A stretch of DNA of 64,000 nucleotides from Luteolibacter algae. GTDB lineage: Bacteria; Verrucomicrobiota; Verrucomicrobiia; Verrucomicrobiales; Akkermansiaceae. Shown here piece by piece: positions 6,527-13,606 of this stretch. Made by a program: the position numbers and the translations under genes. The DNA lies in contig NZ_JBHUIT010000002.1 in the NCBI RefSeq assembly GCF_042683045.1, forward strand, positions 1 to 64,000. Direction: 5' to 3'. Numbering within the stretch: the first letter of the stretch is position 1; each line of letters begins with the position of its first letter. The notes beneath the pieces are model-generated. The model saw only the letters and a list, made by a program, of their open reading frames with translations. It was not told where the DNA came from and searched no databases.

Positions 6527-7864
6527 CTATACACCACTTTCCCGTTTCAGAATGCTGAAAATGGATCGGTGCAGGTGCAGGTCTCCAGTTTCAGCACGCT
6601 TGATCAAAGCCATGAAGTATCCGGCGGGTTTTGTCACCGGGTCGCTCGTCCGCAAGGCGGCATGGTCGGTGAGGAGCACGCAAAGCGCGGCTCCTGTCCG
6701 TCCGAGAGCGATACAAGCATTGCCCCAGCTCTGCTGGCTGATCCCGAGAATGGGTCGAAGGCGTGCAGCGGCTTCGACGAAATCGCGCCAGTGGATCTGG
6801 CTGGTAGCGAGCGAGAGTTGCTCCCGGAATCTCGCGGAAGTGGCATGAAGCGCATGGGTGAGGGTGATGTGCTGAATCCCGGTGTCAGAAATCGTGCGCT
6901 TGCTTTGTCCTCGGCTGTGAACCTCCGGTGTTTCCTTCTTCGAAGGTGGTCGAGGTTCCTTCCTGGATTCGCTGTTACGTCTTCCTTGGAAGCCAATGGG
7001 CGAAGCCCCACCTGTATCTAATTTATTAGATTGAGAGTGATTTGTAGAATTGTAGTGGACGACATTCGCGGCGTCCTTGGACGACATTTTCATGGATTCT
7101 CTGCATGAAGAGGTCGTATCGCTCAGGTCATCCAGTCTGGCGGAAATGCGTGCGTGAAGCTCTCTGTGAGCCACGAGGATTCCCCGAAGCTCTTCGAGCT
7201 GAATGTGGGTGCGGATGGGCTTTGCCAATTCGCGGTAGCTCGTCTCAAACTCCTCGCATTTAGAAATCGCTTCCGGCTGGGCCTCCAGCTCGGCGAGAAG
7301 AGCGAGAATTTGTCGGCGATACCACGAGACCCGTCGCTTGGTTTCCATCCATTCACGATCATGCGCCTTCTTCTCTGCGAGCTTCTGCGCAAGCTCGGCC
7401 TTCAGATACGCCAACGGGGTAAGATCCACGCCGTAGGCGAAAAGAATGGCTCCTGTCTCAGCGCACCGTTGTCCGTAGCGACGATGATTGCCGCTGTCGT
7501 GCCAAGTCATCGCCCCCACCTCGAACAATGCCTGTTCCAGCCTCTGGATCTGGCGTTCTGAAATGGAGAGGTCAAGGGCGGTCCGGGACAAGGACTGGTA
7601 AACGATGGGGCTGTGCCCCTCGCTCCAGTCGATGTCACGGGTGAAGCTCATGTAATAATCGAGAAGCTCGATCATGCGGGAAGTGAATCCCGCGCTTTTT
7701 CCAATGCGTTTGACGAGTGTGAGCAAGTCATAGCGGTTGGTGTTTTCCTCCAATCCGAGGAAGCTCTCGGCTTCTTCGAGTGATTTGCGAAGCATCGGCG
7801 AGCTGACGCGTCCGCCTCTGGGTTGTGACGTGGTTCTTTGTGAGTGGATTTGAAATGTCTGCAT
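6527..7864 (-). CDS. repC: RepC-like plasmid replication initiator
   Basis: 445 residues from the ATG at 7864, starting MQT. The frame is open upstream to 8179, but that part overlaps the predicted antisense RNA and is not RepC-like. The layout matches RepC of repABC replicons: an N-terminal winged-helix part (IGKSAGFTSRMIELLDYYMSF, ISERQIQRLEQALFEVGAMTWHDSGNHRRYG, FAYGVDLTPLAYLKAE), a basic coiled region with WYRRQILALLAELE, a low-complexity polar linker, and the C-terminal block WRDFVEAAARLRPILGIS...SWGNAC...KPAGYFMALIKRAETGDL. RepC binds an origin inside its own gene. No repA or repB partition genes are seen in the window. The replicon is integrated next to an integrase, so it may be an integrative element able to replicate after excision, or a relic. 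Confidence 0.85.
   Translation of the reverse strand: MQTFQIHSQRTTSQPRGGRVSSPMLRKSLEEAESFLGLEENTNRYDLLTLVKRIGKSAGFTSRMIELLDYYMSFTRDIDWSEGHSPIVYQSLSRTALDLSISERQIQRLEQALFEVGAMTWHDSGNHRRYGQRCAETGAILFAYGVDLTPLAYLKAELAQKLAEKKAHDREWMETKRRVSWYRRQILALLAELEAQPEAISKCEEFETSYRELAKPIRTHIQLEELRGILVAHRELHARISARLDDLSDTTSSCRESMKMSSKDAANVVHYNSTNHSQSNKLDTGGASPIGFQGRRNSESRKEPRPPSKKETPEVHSRGQSKRTISDTGIQHITLTHALHATSARFREQLSLATSQIHWRDFVEAAARLRPILGISQQSWGNACIALGRTGAALCVLLTDHAALRTSDPVTKPAGYFMALIKRAETGDLHLHRSIFSILKRESGV
7017..7030. other. AT-rich palindrome inside repC, candidate origin
   Basis: TCTAATTTATTAGA (6-bp arms, 2-bp centre) opens an AT-rich patch at about 7013-7060 in an otherwise GC-rich gene, exactly in the polar linker region of repC. 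In repABC plasmids the origin is an AT-rich segment in the middle of repC. The match is by position and composition only. Confidence 0.45.
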
Positions 7865-7928
7865 GTGATTGTTCTCAGCTCCCTCAGCCTCACGCCGACG
7901 AAAGCCGTCGGCCTGAATCAAATACAAC

Positions 7929-7957
7929 TTGCAATAAGGAACGCATGGAACTACTAT
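7929..7957 (+). promoter_or_regulatory. Sigma-70-type promoter driving the antisense RNA
   Basis: The -35 element TTGCAA (7929-7934), a 17-nt spacer and the -10 element TACTAT (7952-7957) read on the plus strand, opposite to repC. Transcription would start near 7964. Confidence 0.6.
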
Positions 7958-7963
7958 AGGAAC

Positions 7964-8018
7964 AGTAATCAGGAGTAATCCTCCACGTTCTGAACCGTCG
8001 CGCCAACGACGGTTTTTT
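7964..8018 (+). ncRNA. Predicted counter-transcribed RNA controlling repC
   Basis: From the predicted start near 7964 to a rho-independent terminator gives about 55 nt. The terminator stem AACCGTCG (7993-8000)/CGACGGTT (8007-8014) runs into six Ts (8013-8018). A smaller hairpin GGAG/CTCC precedes it. It lies 100-155 bp upstream of the repC start on the opposite strand. In repABC plasmids a short antisense RNA of this size, encoded opposite the repC leader, lowers RepC synthesis. Expression has not been shown. Confidence 0.6.
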
Positions 8019-8153
8019 CGTATCGGTGAAGTGAGGTTGCCTTTCCTCCTTTGCGTTGGTTGAAGGGCGTTCGGAAATCGAAGCCCTCGATTGAATGATC
8101 CAGTGAGGCCAAGCCGTGGCCGAATCAATGACTTTGAGCGAGGACACTCGCTC

Positions 8154-8318
8154 GTGAATGAAGCGAGAATCCTCGCCATCTATGATGGTATCTCATCGGA
8201 TCGACGCTGTAAAGATGCCGGGTGTTTGACCGGGCTGAAGCCGGGAACGGTGAAAAAGTATCACTGCTACCGGATGAGAAGCACCTTCAGGCCGTTTCAT
8301 AGTCAGAAACCAATTTGA
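8154..8318 (+). CDS. Small HTH-like protein (tentative)
   Basis: A 54-residue frame from GTG 8154. An in-frame TTG at 8091 would extend it but would overlap the sequence just after the antisense-RNA terminator. EARILAIYDGISSDRRCKDAG followed by LTGLKPGTVKKYHCYRMR resembles a helix-turn-helix pair with a recognition helix at KPGTVKKYHC. It lies 5 bp before the excisionase-like gene. A regulator of the element is a guess. Confidence 0.35.
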   Translation: MNEARILAIYDGISSDRRCKDAGCLTGLKPGTVKKYHCYRMRSTFRPFHSQKPI

Positions 8319-8323
8319 AGACC

Positions 8324-8524
8324 ATGAAAACTCTTAACACCATCAAAACTGCCTCCGTGCAGGACAAGCTCATCACAAAGAAGATGGCTGCTCAGCGGCT
8401 GTCAGTTTCGACAAGAACCATCGACCGCATGGCGGCTGAAGGTTTGCTGGAGAAAGTCTTTGTGGGTTCTGCTCCACGCTTCAGGAACAGCGACATTGAT
8501 CGCATCGTCGAAAGTGGCCTGTAA
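8324..8524 (+). CDS. Excisionase/MerR-like helix-turn-helix protein
   Basis: 66 residues from the ATG at 8324 (a TTG at 8315 is in frame). The core LITKKMAAQRLSVSTRTIDRMAAEGLLEKVFVGSAPRFRNSDIDRIV is the HTH_17/excisionase fold: a tri-helical winged domain with STRTIDRM as recognition helix and a wing ending in RFRNSDID. Such proteins sit beside tyrosine recombinases and act as recombination directionality factors or small regulators. It converges on the integrase gene, with a strong hairpin between them. Confidence 0.75.
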   Translation: MKTLNTIKTASVQDKLITKKMAAQRLSVSTRTIDRMAAEGLLEKVFVGSAPRFRNSDIDRIVESGL

Positions 8525-8551
8525 AACGCCTTTCGCTTCTTGGAAGTATCC

Positions 8552-8584
8552 ATCCGCCTCGCACTTCGCGAGGCGGATTTTTTT
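8552..8584. terminator. Strong terminator between the HTH gene and the integrase
   Basis: A perfect 11-bp stem (8552-8562 with 8568-8578) and 5-nt loop, followed by seven Ts on the plus strand. It ends the excisionase-like transcript and may also limit read-through from the integrase. Confidence 0.8.
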
Positions 8585-8638
8585 GGGTTTCGTGGCGCGC
8601 CCTGGTTGGCAGGCGGAATGCCGAAACCAAGGCTGACG

Positions 8639-9946
8639 CTATGACTTCACCAGATTGCCGAGTCCTACGGTGAGATGGCGGGTGTCATCGGCGTAGAAGC
8701 TCGCGGTCACTTGAATGCTCGAATGCCTCAAGAGCTTGGACGCGGCAAAAATGCCGTGCTGCTCGGTGATGAGACGACCGAACTCCTTGCGCAAGGTGTG
8801 AATCGGCTTGTTGTCCTCAACGCCATTCGAGCGAAGCCAGTCGAGCAAGGCTTTGAATTCTTTTTCGGCGCGATAGTAGCGGTAGGATTTGGAGATCTTC
8901 GGTGCCCGATCCGAACGGATCACGAAAACTTCACCTGCGGCTTCTTCATGGAAGGCTTTGAATAGAGCCATGACTTCCGGCTCGACCGGAATGTCGTCCG
9001 CTGATGCGTCGGATTTCAGACTGTGAAATTCGGAGTGCTGGACGCGGATCACGGATCGCTTCCAGTCGAACGCGGACCACATGAGCATGTCGATCTCCTT
9101 GCGGCGAAGTCCGACAAAGATCGCGAGAATGAAAATCTTGAACTGCTCCGGCTCTGCCTCCTGAAGTTCCTCCCCAGCTTTCGCGATGAGGTCTTCGACA
9201 TTGACCTTGCTGTGGTAGCGGTTGGCACTTTGCCGGAAATACTCGACTTCCCGGAATGGAATTTCTTCGGGAAGCTCGATGCCTCTGAGCTGGCGAATGA
9301 TCCGTTTACCAAACAAGGCTTTGGAATTCCTGATACAGGAATTCGCGGTTCTCTCCGCCCGCTTGCGCTTCAGAGGATCGGTTCCGGCTTTTTCGACATA
9401 CCGCTTTTTCCACATGTTGATCTTGGCCGTGGTCAATTGCTCCAATCGGAAGCCGTCCACCTTCTTGCGCCATGCGCCTTGTCCGCCTTTGACGTAATCA
9501 TACTTTTTGGGCGAATAGGGGATGTTGAGAATCTCGCCCACGATCTGACGAACTTTGCGTGCGTAGCTGTAAAGCGTCTCGGGATTGAGCGTGCATTGAG
9601 CCTCCACGGCCTCGATGTATTCGCCCAAGGTCGAAACCTTGGTTTCCTCTTCGGGCTTGGCTTTGAAACGAGCCACCGTTTCCGCCATGCCATTGGCTCT
9701 GAGAAAGAGGTAGATGTCCCGCGCTTTGCGGGCGGCTGCCGATTGGTTCTGAGAACCAAGATTGAACCATTCTTCGGATGAGCCGGAGAACAAGCGCACC
9801 TGCCATTCCTTAATTTCGACGGTCTTCCCACCGCTCTTGTAAGAGCGTTTCTTGAGACGGCTCTTCCAGTAGCGAACATCGTCTTTTCCAAGTTTGACAG
9901 CAGTCCCTTGCTTGTTCCACTGTCCGGTTTCTGTCCGGTTTTTCAT
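8639..9946 (-). CDS. int: Tyrosine recombinase / integrase
   Basis: 435 residues from ATG 9946. The catalytic domain shows Arg in IFVGLRRKEIDMLMW, the second box HTLRKEFGRLI (His-x-x-Arg), LLRHSS (third His/Arg box), and the nucleophile Tyr in VTASFYADD near the C-terminus. The N-terminal half has an SAM-like core-binding domain (STLGEYIEAVEAQC...) and basic residues for arm-site binding. The gene reads away from the tRNA fragment at 10072-10115, a usual arrangement when the integrase lies just inside one attachment site. It probably mediates insertion into a CAU tRNA gene. Confidence 0.9.
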   Translation of the reverse strand: MKNRTETGQWNKQGTAVKLGKDDVRYWKSRLKKRSYKSGGKTVEIKEWQVRLFSGSSEEWFNLGSQNQSAAARKARDIYLFLRANGMAETVARFKAKPEEETKVSTLGEYIEAVEAQCTLNPETLYSYARKVRQIVGEILNIPYSPKKYDYVKGGQGAWRKKVDGFRLEQLTTAKINMWKKRYVEKAGTDPLKRKRAERTANSCIRNSKALFGKRIIRQLRGIELPEEIPFREVEYFRQSANRYHSKVNVEDLIAKAGEELQEAEPEQFKIFILAIFVGLRRKEIDMLMWSAFDWKRSVIRVQHSEFHSLKSDASADDIPVEPEVMALFKAFHEEAAGEVFVIRSDRAPKISKSYRYYRAEKEFKALLDWLRSNGVEDNKPIHTLRKEFGRLITEQHGIFAASKLLRHSSIQVTASFYADDTRHLTVGLGNLVKS

Positions 9947-10071
9947 GTCCAAAGTAAATCACGCCTGTCTCACTCTGTCGAACTCAAAACTTCATAAACA
10001 ACTAAAAAAGAATCACTTACAAAGACAAATTGAGACAGAGCGAGACACAGCCAGAAACCGTAATTTACAAA

Positions 10072-10115
10072 CTCATAATCCTTTGGTCGTGGGTTCAAAC
10101 CCCACCGGCCCTACC
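10072..10115 (+). repeat. attR-like 3' fragment of a CAU-anticodon tRNA gene
   Basis: The piece starts in the anticodon loop (CTCATAA), continues through the variable region and a full T arm (GTGGG-TTCAAAC-CCCAC), and ends in the acceptor 3' strand CGGCCCT plus ACC. The 5' half is missing: the bases before the loop do not pair with the 3' anticodon stem. This is what remains at one end after site-specific insertion into tRNA-Met or a CAU tRNA-Ile. The intact, rebuilt tRNA should lie at the far end of the element, left of the window. Confidence 0.75.
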
Positions 10116-10462
10116 CTATTTCCTTTCGACTGAAGGATTCGGGTGCGGATATTTTGGATGAGTTACCATCAATTAGGTATCATTCCAATCTACTCTCAGA
10201 ATTCCACAAACTCCGCGCGTAAGTTCTCTACCTGCGTCCACACGCGATCTTAACGAGCGTTCATAAGATCGCGACGAATGAGCATCGCATGATTTTGTTG
10301 CTCCCCACCACCCGGTCGTCCCAACTCTACTCGCGCAAGGACAGTGAATCGGCAGTGAACATTCGTCGCTTTCGCGAAGTTGACTTTTCTATTCTCGGAA
10401 AGGAGCTGATTTATTTGGACATTCTTCGGATACGGGGGATTTTGCGATAAACCAATCTATTC
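10116..10462. other. Intergenic region between the element and the chromosome
   Basis: About 350 bp with no credible gene. It marks the start of the host chromosome proper. The one clear structure is the inverted repeat listed separately at 10243-10273. Confidence 0.5.
10243..10273. promoter_or_regulatory. Perfect 10-bp inverted repeat upstream of the ZIP transporter
   Basis: CGCGATCTTA (10243-10252) and TAAGATCGCG (10264-10273) with 11 bases between. No T-run follows, so it looks more like a protein-binding site or RNA stem than a terminator. It lies 190 bp before the transporter start. Confidence 0.45.
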
Positions 10463-11164
10463 ATGTTACTGACCGTCATAGTCGTTGGAGCCGTTTCCGC
10501 AGCGCTTATTATTGGAGCGGTTTGGGGCATTTACGGTAAACTTTCCGGTCGGACGGAAGGTTTCATGGTCGCTCTGGCCGGGGGCGCATTAATGGTTTCG
10601 GCGATTCTCGAGCTCATCGAGCCTGCGACAAAAAATGCTCCGCTCGGCTGGGTGCTTGGTTCTGTTTTTCTGGGAGCTTTGGTATTTGTTGGCATGGATG
10701 TTTTGGTGAAAAAGAAATGGGGCAGCGATAGCGGAGGTGGGTTGCTTGCCGCGATCACCCTGGACGGAATACCGGAAAATTTAGCTCTCGGGGTGGCTCT
10801 CATTGGTGCCAGCCCGATGGCTGTGGCGGCACTTTCCGGCTCCATTTTTCTCTCCAATCTCCCGGAGGCAGCTGGCGGAGCCAAAGAGATGGCCGGGAAC
10901 AAGCGGAAGAAAAAGGGGAGCCTGCTTCTTTGGATCGCAACTGCCCTGATTCTGTCGATCGCAGCGCTGGCAGGAAATCTATTATTGAAAGACACGTCAC
11001 CGGAGATTCTCGCATACATCCGGGGCTTTGCGGGGGGAGCGGTCATCGCCTCCCTGGCAATTGAGGTTTTCCCCAAGGCGTTTAAAAAAGATAGCTATTA
11101 TACGGGATTAGCGGCGGCTCTCGGCGTTATTCTGGCAATTTTTCTGAGTTCTTTTTCTAAATAA
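10463..11164 (+). CDS. ZIP-family metal transporter
   Basis: 233 residues, about eight membrane segments with a charged loop (KRKKKGS, about 147-153) in the middle. LDGIPENLALGVAL (about 105-118) matches the conserved TM4 signature of ZIP proteins, and LSNLPEAAGGAKEM the TM5 counterpart. ZIP carriers import divalent metals such as Zn, Fe or Mn. The usual TM4 His (HNxPEG) is replaced by Asp and the Gly after Glu by Asn, so metal choice may differ. The gene is the first on the chromosome side of the insertion scar. Confidence 0.8.
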   Translation: MLLTVIVVGAVSAALIIGAVWGIYGKLSGRTEGFMVALAGGALMVSAILELIEPATKNAPLGWVLGSVFLGALVFVGMDVLVKKKWGSDSGGGLLAAITLDGIPENLALGVALIGASPMAVAALSGSIFLSNLPEAAGGAKEMAGNKRKKKGSLLLWIATALILSIAALAGNLLLKDTSPEILAYIRGFAGGAVIASLAIEVFPKAFKKDSYYTGLAAALGVILAIFLSSFSK

Positions 11165-11254
11165 ACTCCAGCAGTTCCGCCCTTTCGCAAAAAGCGCATA
11201 GCCTCTGAGACTAAATGCGGAGCTGGAAATGGGCATAGATGGCATGTTTTCCGC

Positions 11255-12667
11255 GTGTCCACATCACGCAGCCCGCAGACCAAGCGCCCGAACCTCGATT
11301 CCGTAACGACCATCAACCCTGATGGCTCGCATTACGTGCTTCATCCGGCGGATGTGAAGGGCCGTTTCACATTTTTCCGCAGAGTCTTTGGTTATCTGCT
11401 CATCGCTGTGTATGTGTTGCTCCCGTGGATACCGATCAATGGGGCGCCGGCGTTGTTTTTTGATGTGGAGAACCGGCGCTTCCACATGTTCGGGATCACC
11501 TTGTTGACCCAGGATCTATGGGTATTCTTTTTCGCGCTAAGCGGGATGGGTTTTATACTGTTCTTCATTACGGCCCTGCTGGGCAGGCTTTGGTGTGGCT
11601 GGGCCTGTCCTTATACAGTTTTCCTCGAGCATGTTTTCCGGAGAATCGAAAGATTCATTGATGGGGATGCCGCATCCCGCCGCAAGCTTGATGCAGCTCC
11701 GGGAAGCGTGGGAAAAACTCTCCGGCGCCTCGTGAAATATGGCCTTTATCTGATCGCTTCCGCGCTGATCGCCCACGTTTTCATCAGCTATTTCGTCTCA
11801 CTGCCGCGGCTATATCAATTCATGCACGAAGGTCCGCTGCAGCATGGAGCGACATTTACCATCATCGCCGCGCTTACCGGTGTGCTGTATTTCTGCTTCG
11901 CGTGGTTCCGCGAGCAGTTCTGCATCATCATGTGTCCTTACGGGCGCATCCAATCCGCGCTTAGCGACGATGAGACTATTGTCATCGGCTACGATGCGAA
12001 ACGCGGGGAGCCGCGCGGAAAGGCCACCAATCCCAATGCCGGCTCCTGTGTCGACTGCACCCGCTGCATCCAAGTCTGCCCGACAGGAATTGATATCCGC
12101 AACGGCCTGCAAATGGAATGCATCGGCTGTGCGGGCTGCATTGATGCCTGCGATGATATCATGCGGAAGCTAAAGCGTCCGACAGGGCTCATCCGCTATG
12201 ACTCGACAAAAGGCTTGGCCGGTGAAAAGCGCAACATTCTGCGTCCGCGGATTATCGTCTATTCAGCGCTCGGACTCCTTGGATTGCTTGCCTTGGGAGC
12301 GACCGCTTATTTCAAGGCAAAACCCTTTTTTGCGGAAGTTTCCCGTATGAGAGGGGCGCCTTTCTACGTAGATCCTACAGTCGTAAGAAATCACTACAGA
12401 CTGCGCCTTCAAAACAAACGCAATCAGCCTGTAGAATTCAAACTCACGCTGGAAAATCCCCCACCGGGTTTCACGCTCAGTGGCACAGGAGATTCCATCA
12501 CGCTCGGAGCCATCGGTGAAACCAGCCGCCCGCTGGTTATTATCAATGACCGCGTTCACTACAAAGGCCCCACCGATCTCACGCTAAAAATCACTTCCAC
12601 TCCCGGCAGTTCCACCGTCCGCCAAAATCTGAAATTTCTCGGTCCAAACCCCCGTCAACTCAAGTAA
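11255..12667 (+). CDS. ccoG: Cytochrome c oxidase accessory protein CcoG (polyferredoxin)
   Basis: 470 residues from a GTG start. It has the RdxA/FixG layout: an N-terminal membrane segment, WCGWACPYTVFLEHVFRRIE (about 110-129), further membrane helices, REQFCIIMCPYGRIQS, two [4Fe-4S] motifs CVDCTRCIQVCPTGID and CIGCAGCIDACD (about 266-305), another membrane helix near 335 and a C-terminal Ig-like domain (IG-like FixG C domain). CcoG reduces Cu(II) during CuB assembly of cbb3 oxidase. The next genes belong to the same pathway, so this is a ccoG-(H)-TauE-ccoI operon. Confidence 0.93.
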   Translation: MSTSRSPQTKRPNLDSVTTINPDGSHYVLHPADVKGRFTFFRRVFGYLLIAVYVLLPWIPINGAPALFFDVENRRFHMFGITLLTQDLWVFFFALSGMGFILFFITALLGRLWCGWACPYTVFLEHVFRRIERFIDGDAASRRKLDAAPGSVGKTLRRLVKYGLYLIASALIAHVFISYFVSLPRLYQFMHEGPLQHGATFTIIAALTGVLYFCFAWFREQFCIIMCPYGRIQSALSDDETIVIGYDAKRGEPRGKATNPNAGSCVDCTRCIQVCPTGIDIRNGLQMECIGCAGCIDACDDIMRKLKRPTGLIRYDSTKGLAGEKRNILRPRIIVYSALGLLGLLALGATAYFKAKPFFAEVSRMRGAPFYVDPTVVRNHYRLRLQNKRNQPVEFKLTLENPPPGFTLSGTGDSITLGAIGETSRPLVIINDRVHYKGPTDLTLKITSTPGSSTVRQNLKFLGPNPRQLK

Positions 12668-12669
12668 TC

Positions 12670-12831
12670 ATGAATTCCGAAACTCCTTCCACGTATCTAA
12701 AATTCCGTCCGTGGCTCTTTGTTATCGCGGCATTTCTCTTGTTAATCGCCGCCTGGAGCAGCCTGATATTCATCGCGGTAAAACACGCCCCGGAAACCAT
12801 TACCGTCCAATCTTCCAACTCGGGACACTAA
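12670..12831 (+). CDS. Mini FixH/CcoH-like single-span membrane protein
   Basis: 53 residues starting 2 bp after the ccoG stop. One membrane helix (PWLFVIAAFLLLIAAWSSLIFIAV) with a short cytoplasmic N-terminus and about 15 external residues. In cbb3 clusters the gene after ccoG is usually ccoH/fixH, whose product has one N-terminal helix plus a ~100-residue periplasmic domain. Only the helix part is present here. The position is the main evidence. Confidence 0.6.
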   Translation: MNSETPSTYLKFRPWLFVIAAFLLLIAAWSSLIFIAVKHAPETITVQSSNSGH

Positions 12832-12850
12832 GCTTTTTAACCTGGAAAAC

Positions 12851-13561
12851 TTGGATCCCGTCCATACAACTCTCGGCGCTCTGATCGCCGGTCTGGTCAC
12901 CAGCGTCCATTGTGTGGGCATGTGTGGCCCTATTGCCTGTGGGATGGCAGCCATGCCGGCAACCGAGACTGAACGCCTGACAGCGATGACCGTATATCAT
13001 GGCGCAAGACTGACCGCATATGCCACGATCGGGGCGATCTGCGGTGCGCTCGGGAGACAGCCTTTGGAATGGTTTTTCGGGTCTCCGGCCGTGCTTTTGC
13101 CGTGGGTTCTCGTCGCAGTATTTCTAATCTTCGGACTAGGCCTGGAAAAAAAACTGCCTCGTCCTCCGGCTTTACTGAAGTGGACCGCGAAAATGCGGTT
13201 CAAACTGGGGCGTCTTTCACCGGTGCGCAGCGGCTTGGCGATCGGGTTTCTCACCCCGCTACTCCCATGCGGACCACTCTATCTGCTTTTCGGTGCGGCG
13301 CTACTGACTGGCTCCGCCATGCGCGGCGCTGAGTTCGCGCTGGCTTTCGGGCTCGGCACCGTGCCCCTGCTTTGGCTAGCCCAGCATCAGCTAAAACACC
13401 TCCAGAAACGCTTCAAGCCCACCACGCTTGTCCGCATGCAGCGCTCGCTTGCCCTTCTTTCCGCCTGCATCATGGCCTTCCGACTGTGGGGGACCCTTCC
13501 TCACACCTTTGCTCCAGCCAGTGACAAGGCACCGGCTTCGCTTCCATCGTGCTGCCATTGA
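12851..13561 (+). CDS. Sulfite exporter TauE/SafE-family protein of a cbb3 assembly cluster
   Basis: 236 residues from a TTG start; no ATG fits better, because the conserved HCVGMCGP motif (about 20-27) must be included. About six membrane helices. HCVGMCGP and LLPCGPLYLLFG form the paired Cys motifs of the DsbD-like/heavy-metal transporter subgroup that sits between ccoG/H and ccoI in many bacteria. It probably takes part in copper or electron delivery for oxidase assembly. The tail PSCCH could bind copper. It lies 19 bp after the mini FixH-like gene and 45 bp before ccoI. Confidence 0.8.
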   Translation: MDPVHTTLGALIAGLVTSVHCVGMCGPIACGMAAMPATETERLTAMTVYHGARLTAYATIGAICGALGRQPLEWFFGSPAVLLPWVLVAVFLIFGLGLEKKLPRPPALLKWTAKMRFKLGRLSPVRSGLAIGFLTPLLPCGPLYLLFGAALLTGSAMRGAEFALAFGLGTVPLLWLAQHQLKHLQKRFKPTTLVRMQRSLALLSACIMAFRLWGTLPHTFAPASDKAPASLPSCCH

Positions 13562-13606
13562 GCAATTTTTTCACATCTGTAGCAGCCAGCTATCCTTTCA
13601 CTCCGT

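Noticed and set aside
7865..8179. N-terminal extension of the RepC frame to 8179
   Set aside because: The extra part overlaps the predicted antisense RNA and terminator and does not resemble RepC proteins, which begin near the ATG at 7864.
10072..10115. Functional tRNA gene
   Set aside because: Only the part from the anticodon loop to the 3' end is present; upstream bases cannot complete the D arm, acceptor stem or anticodon stem.
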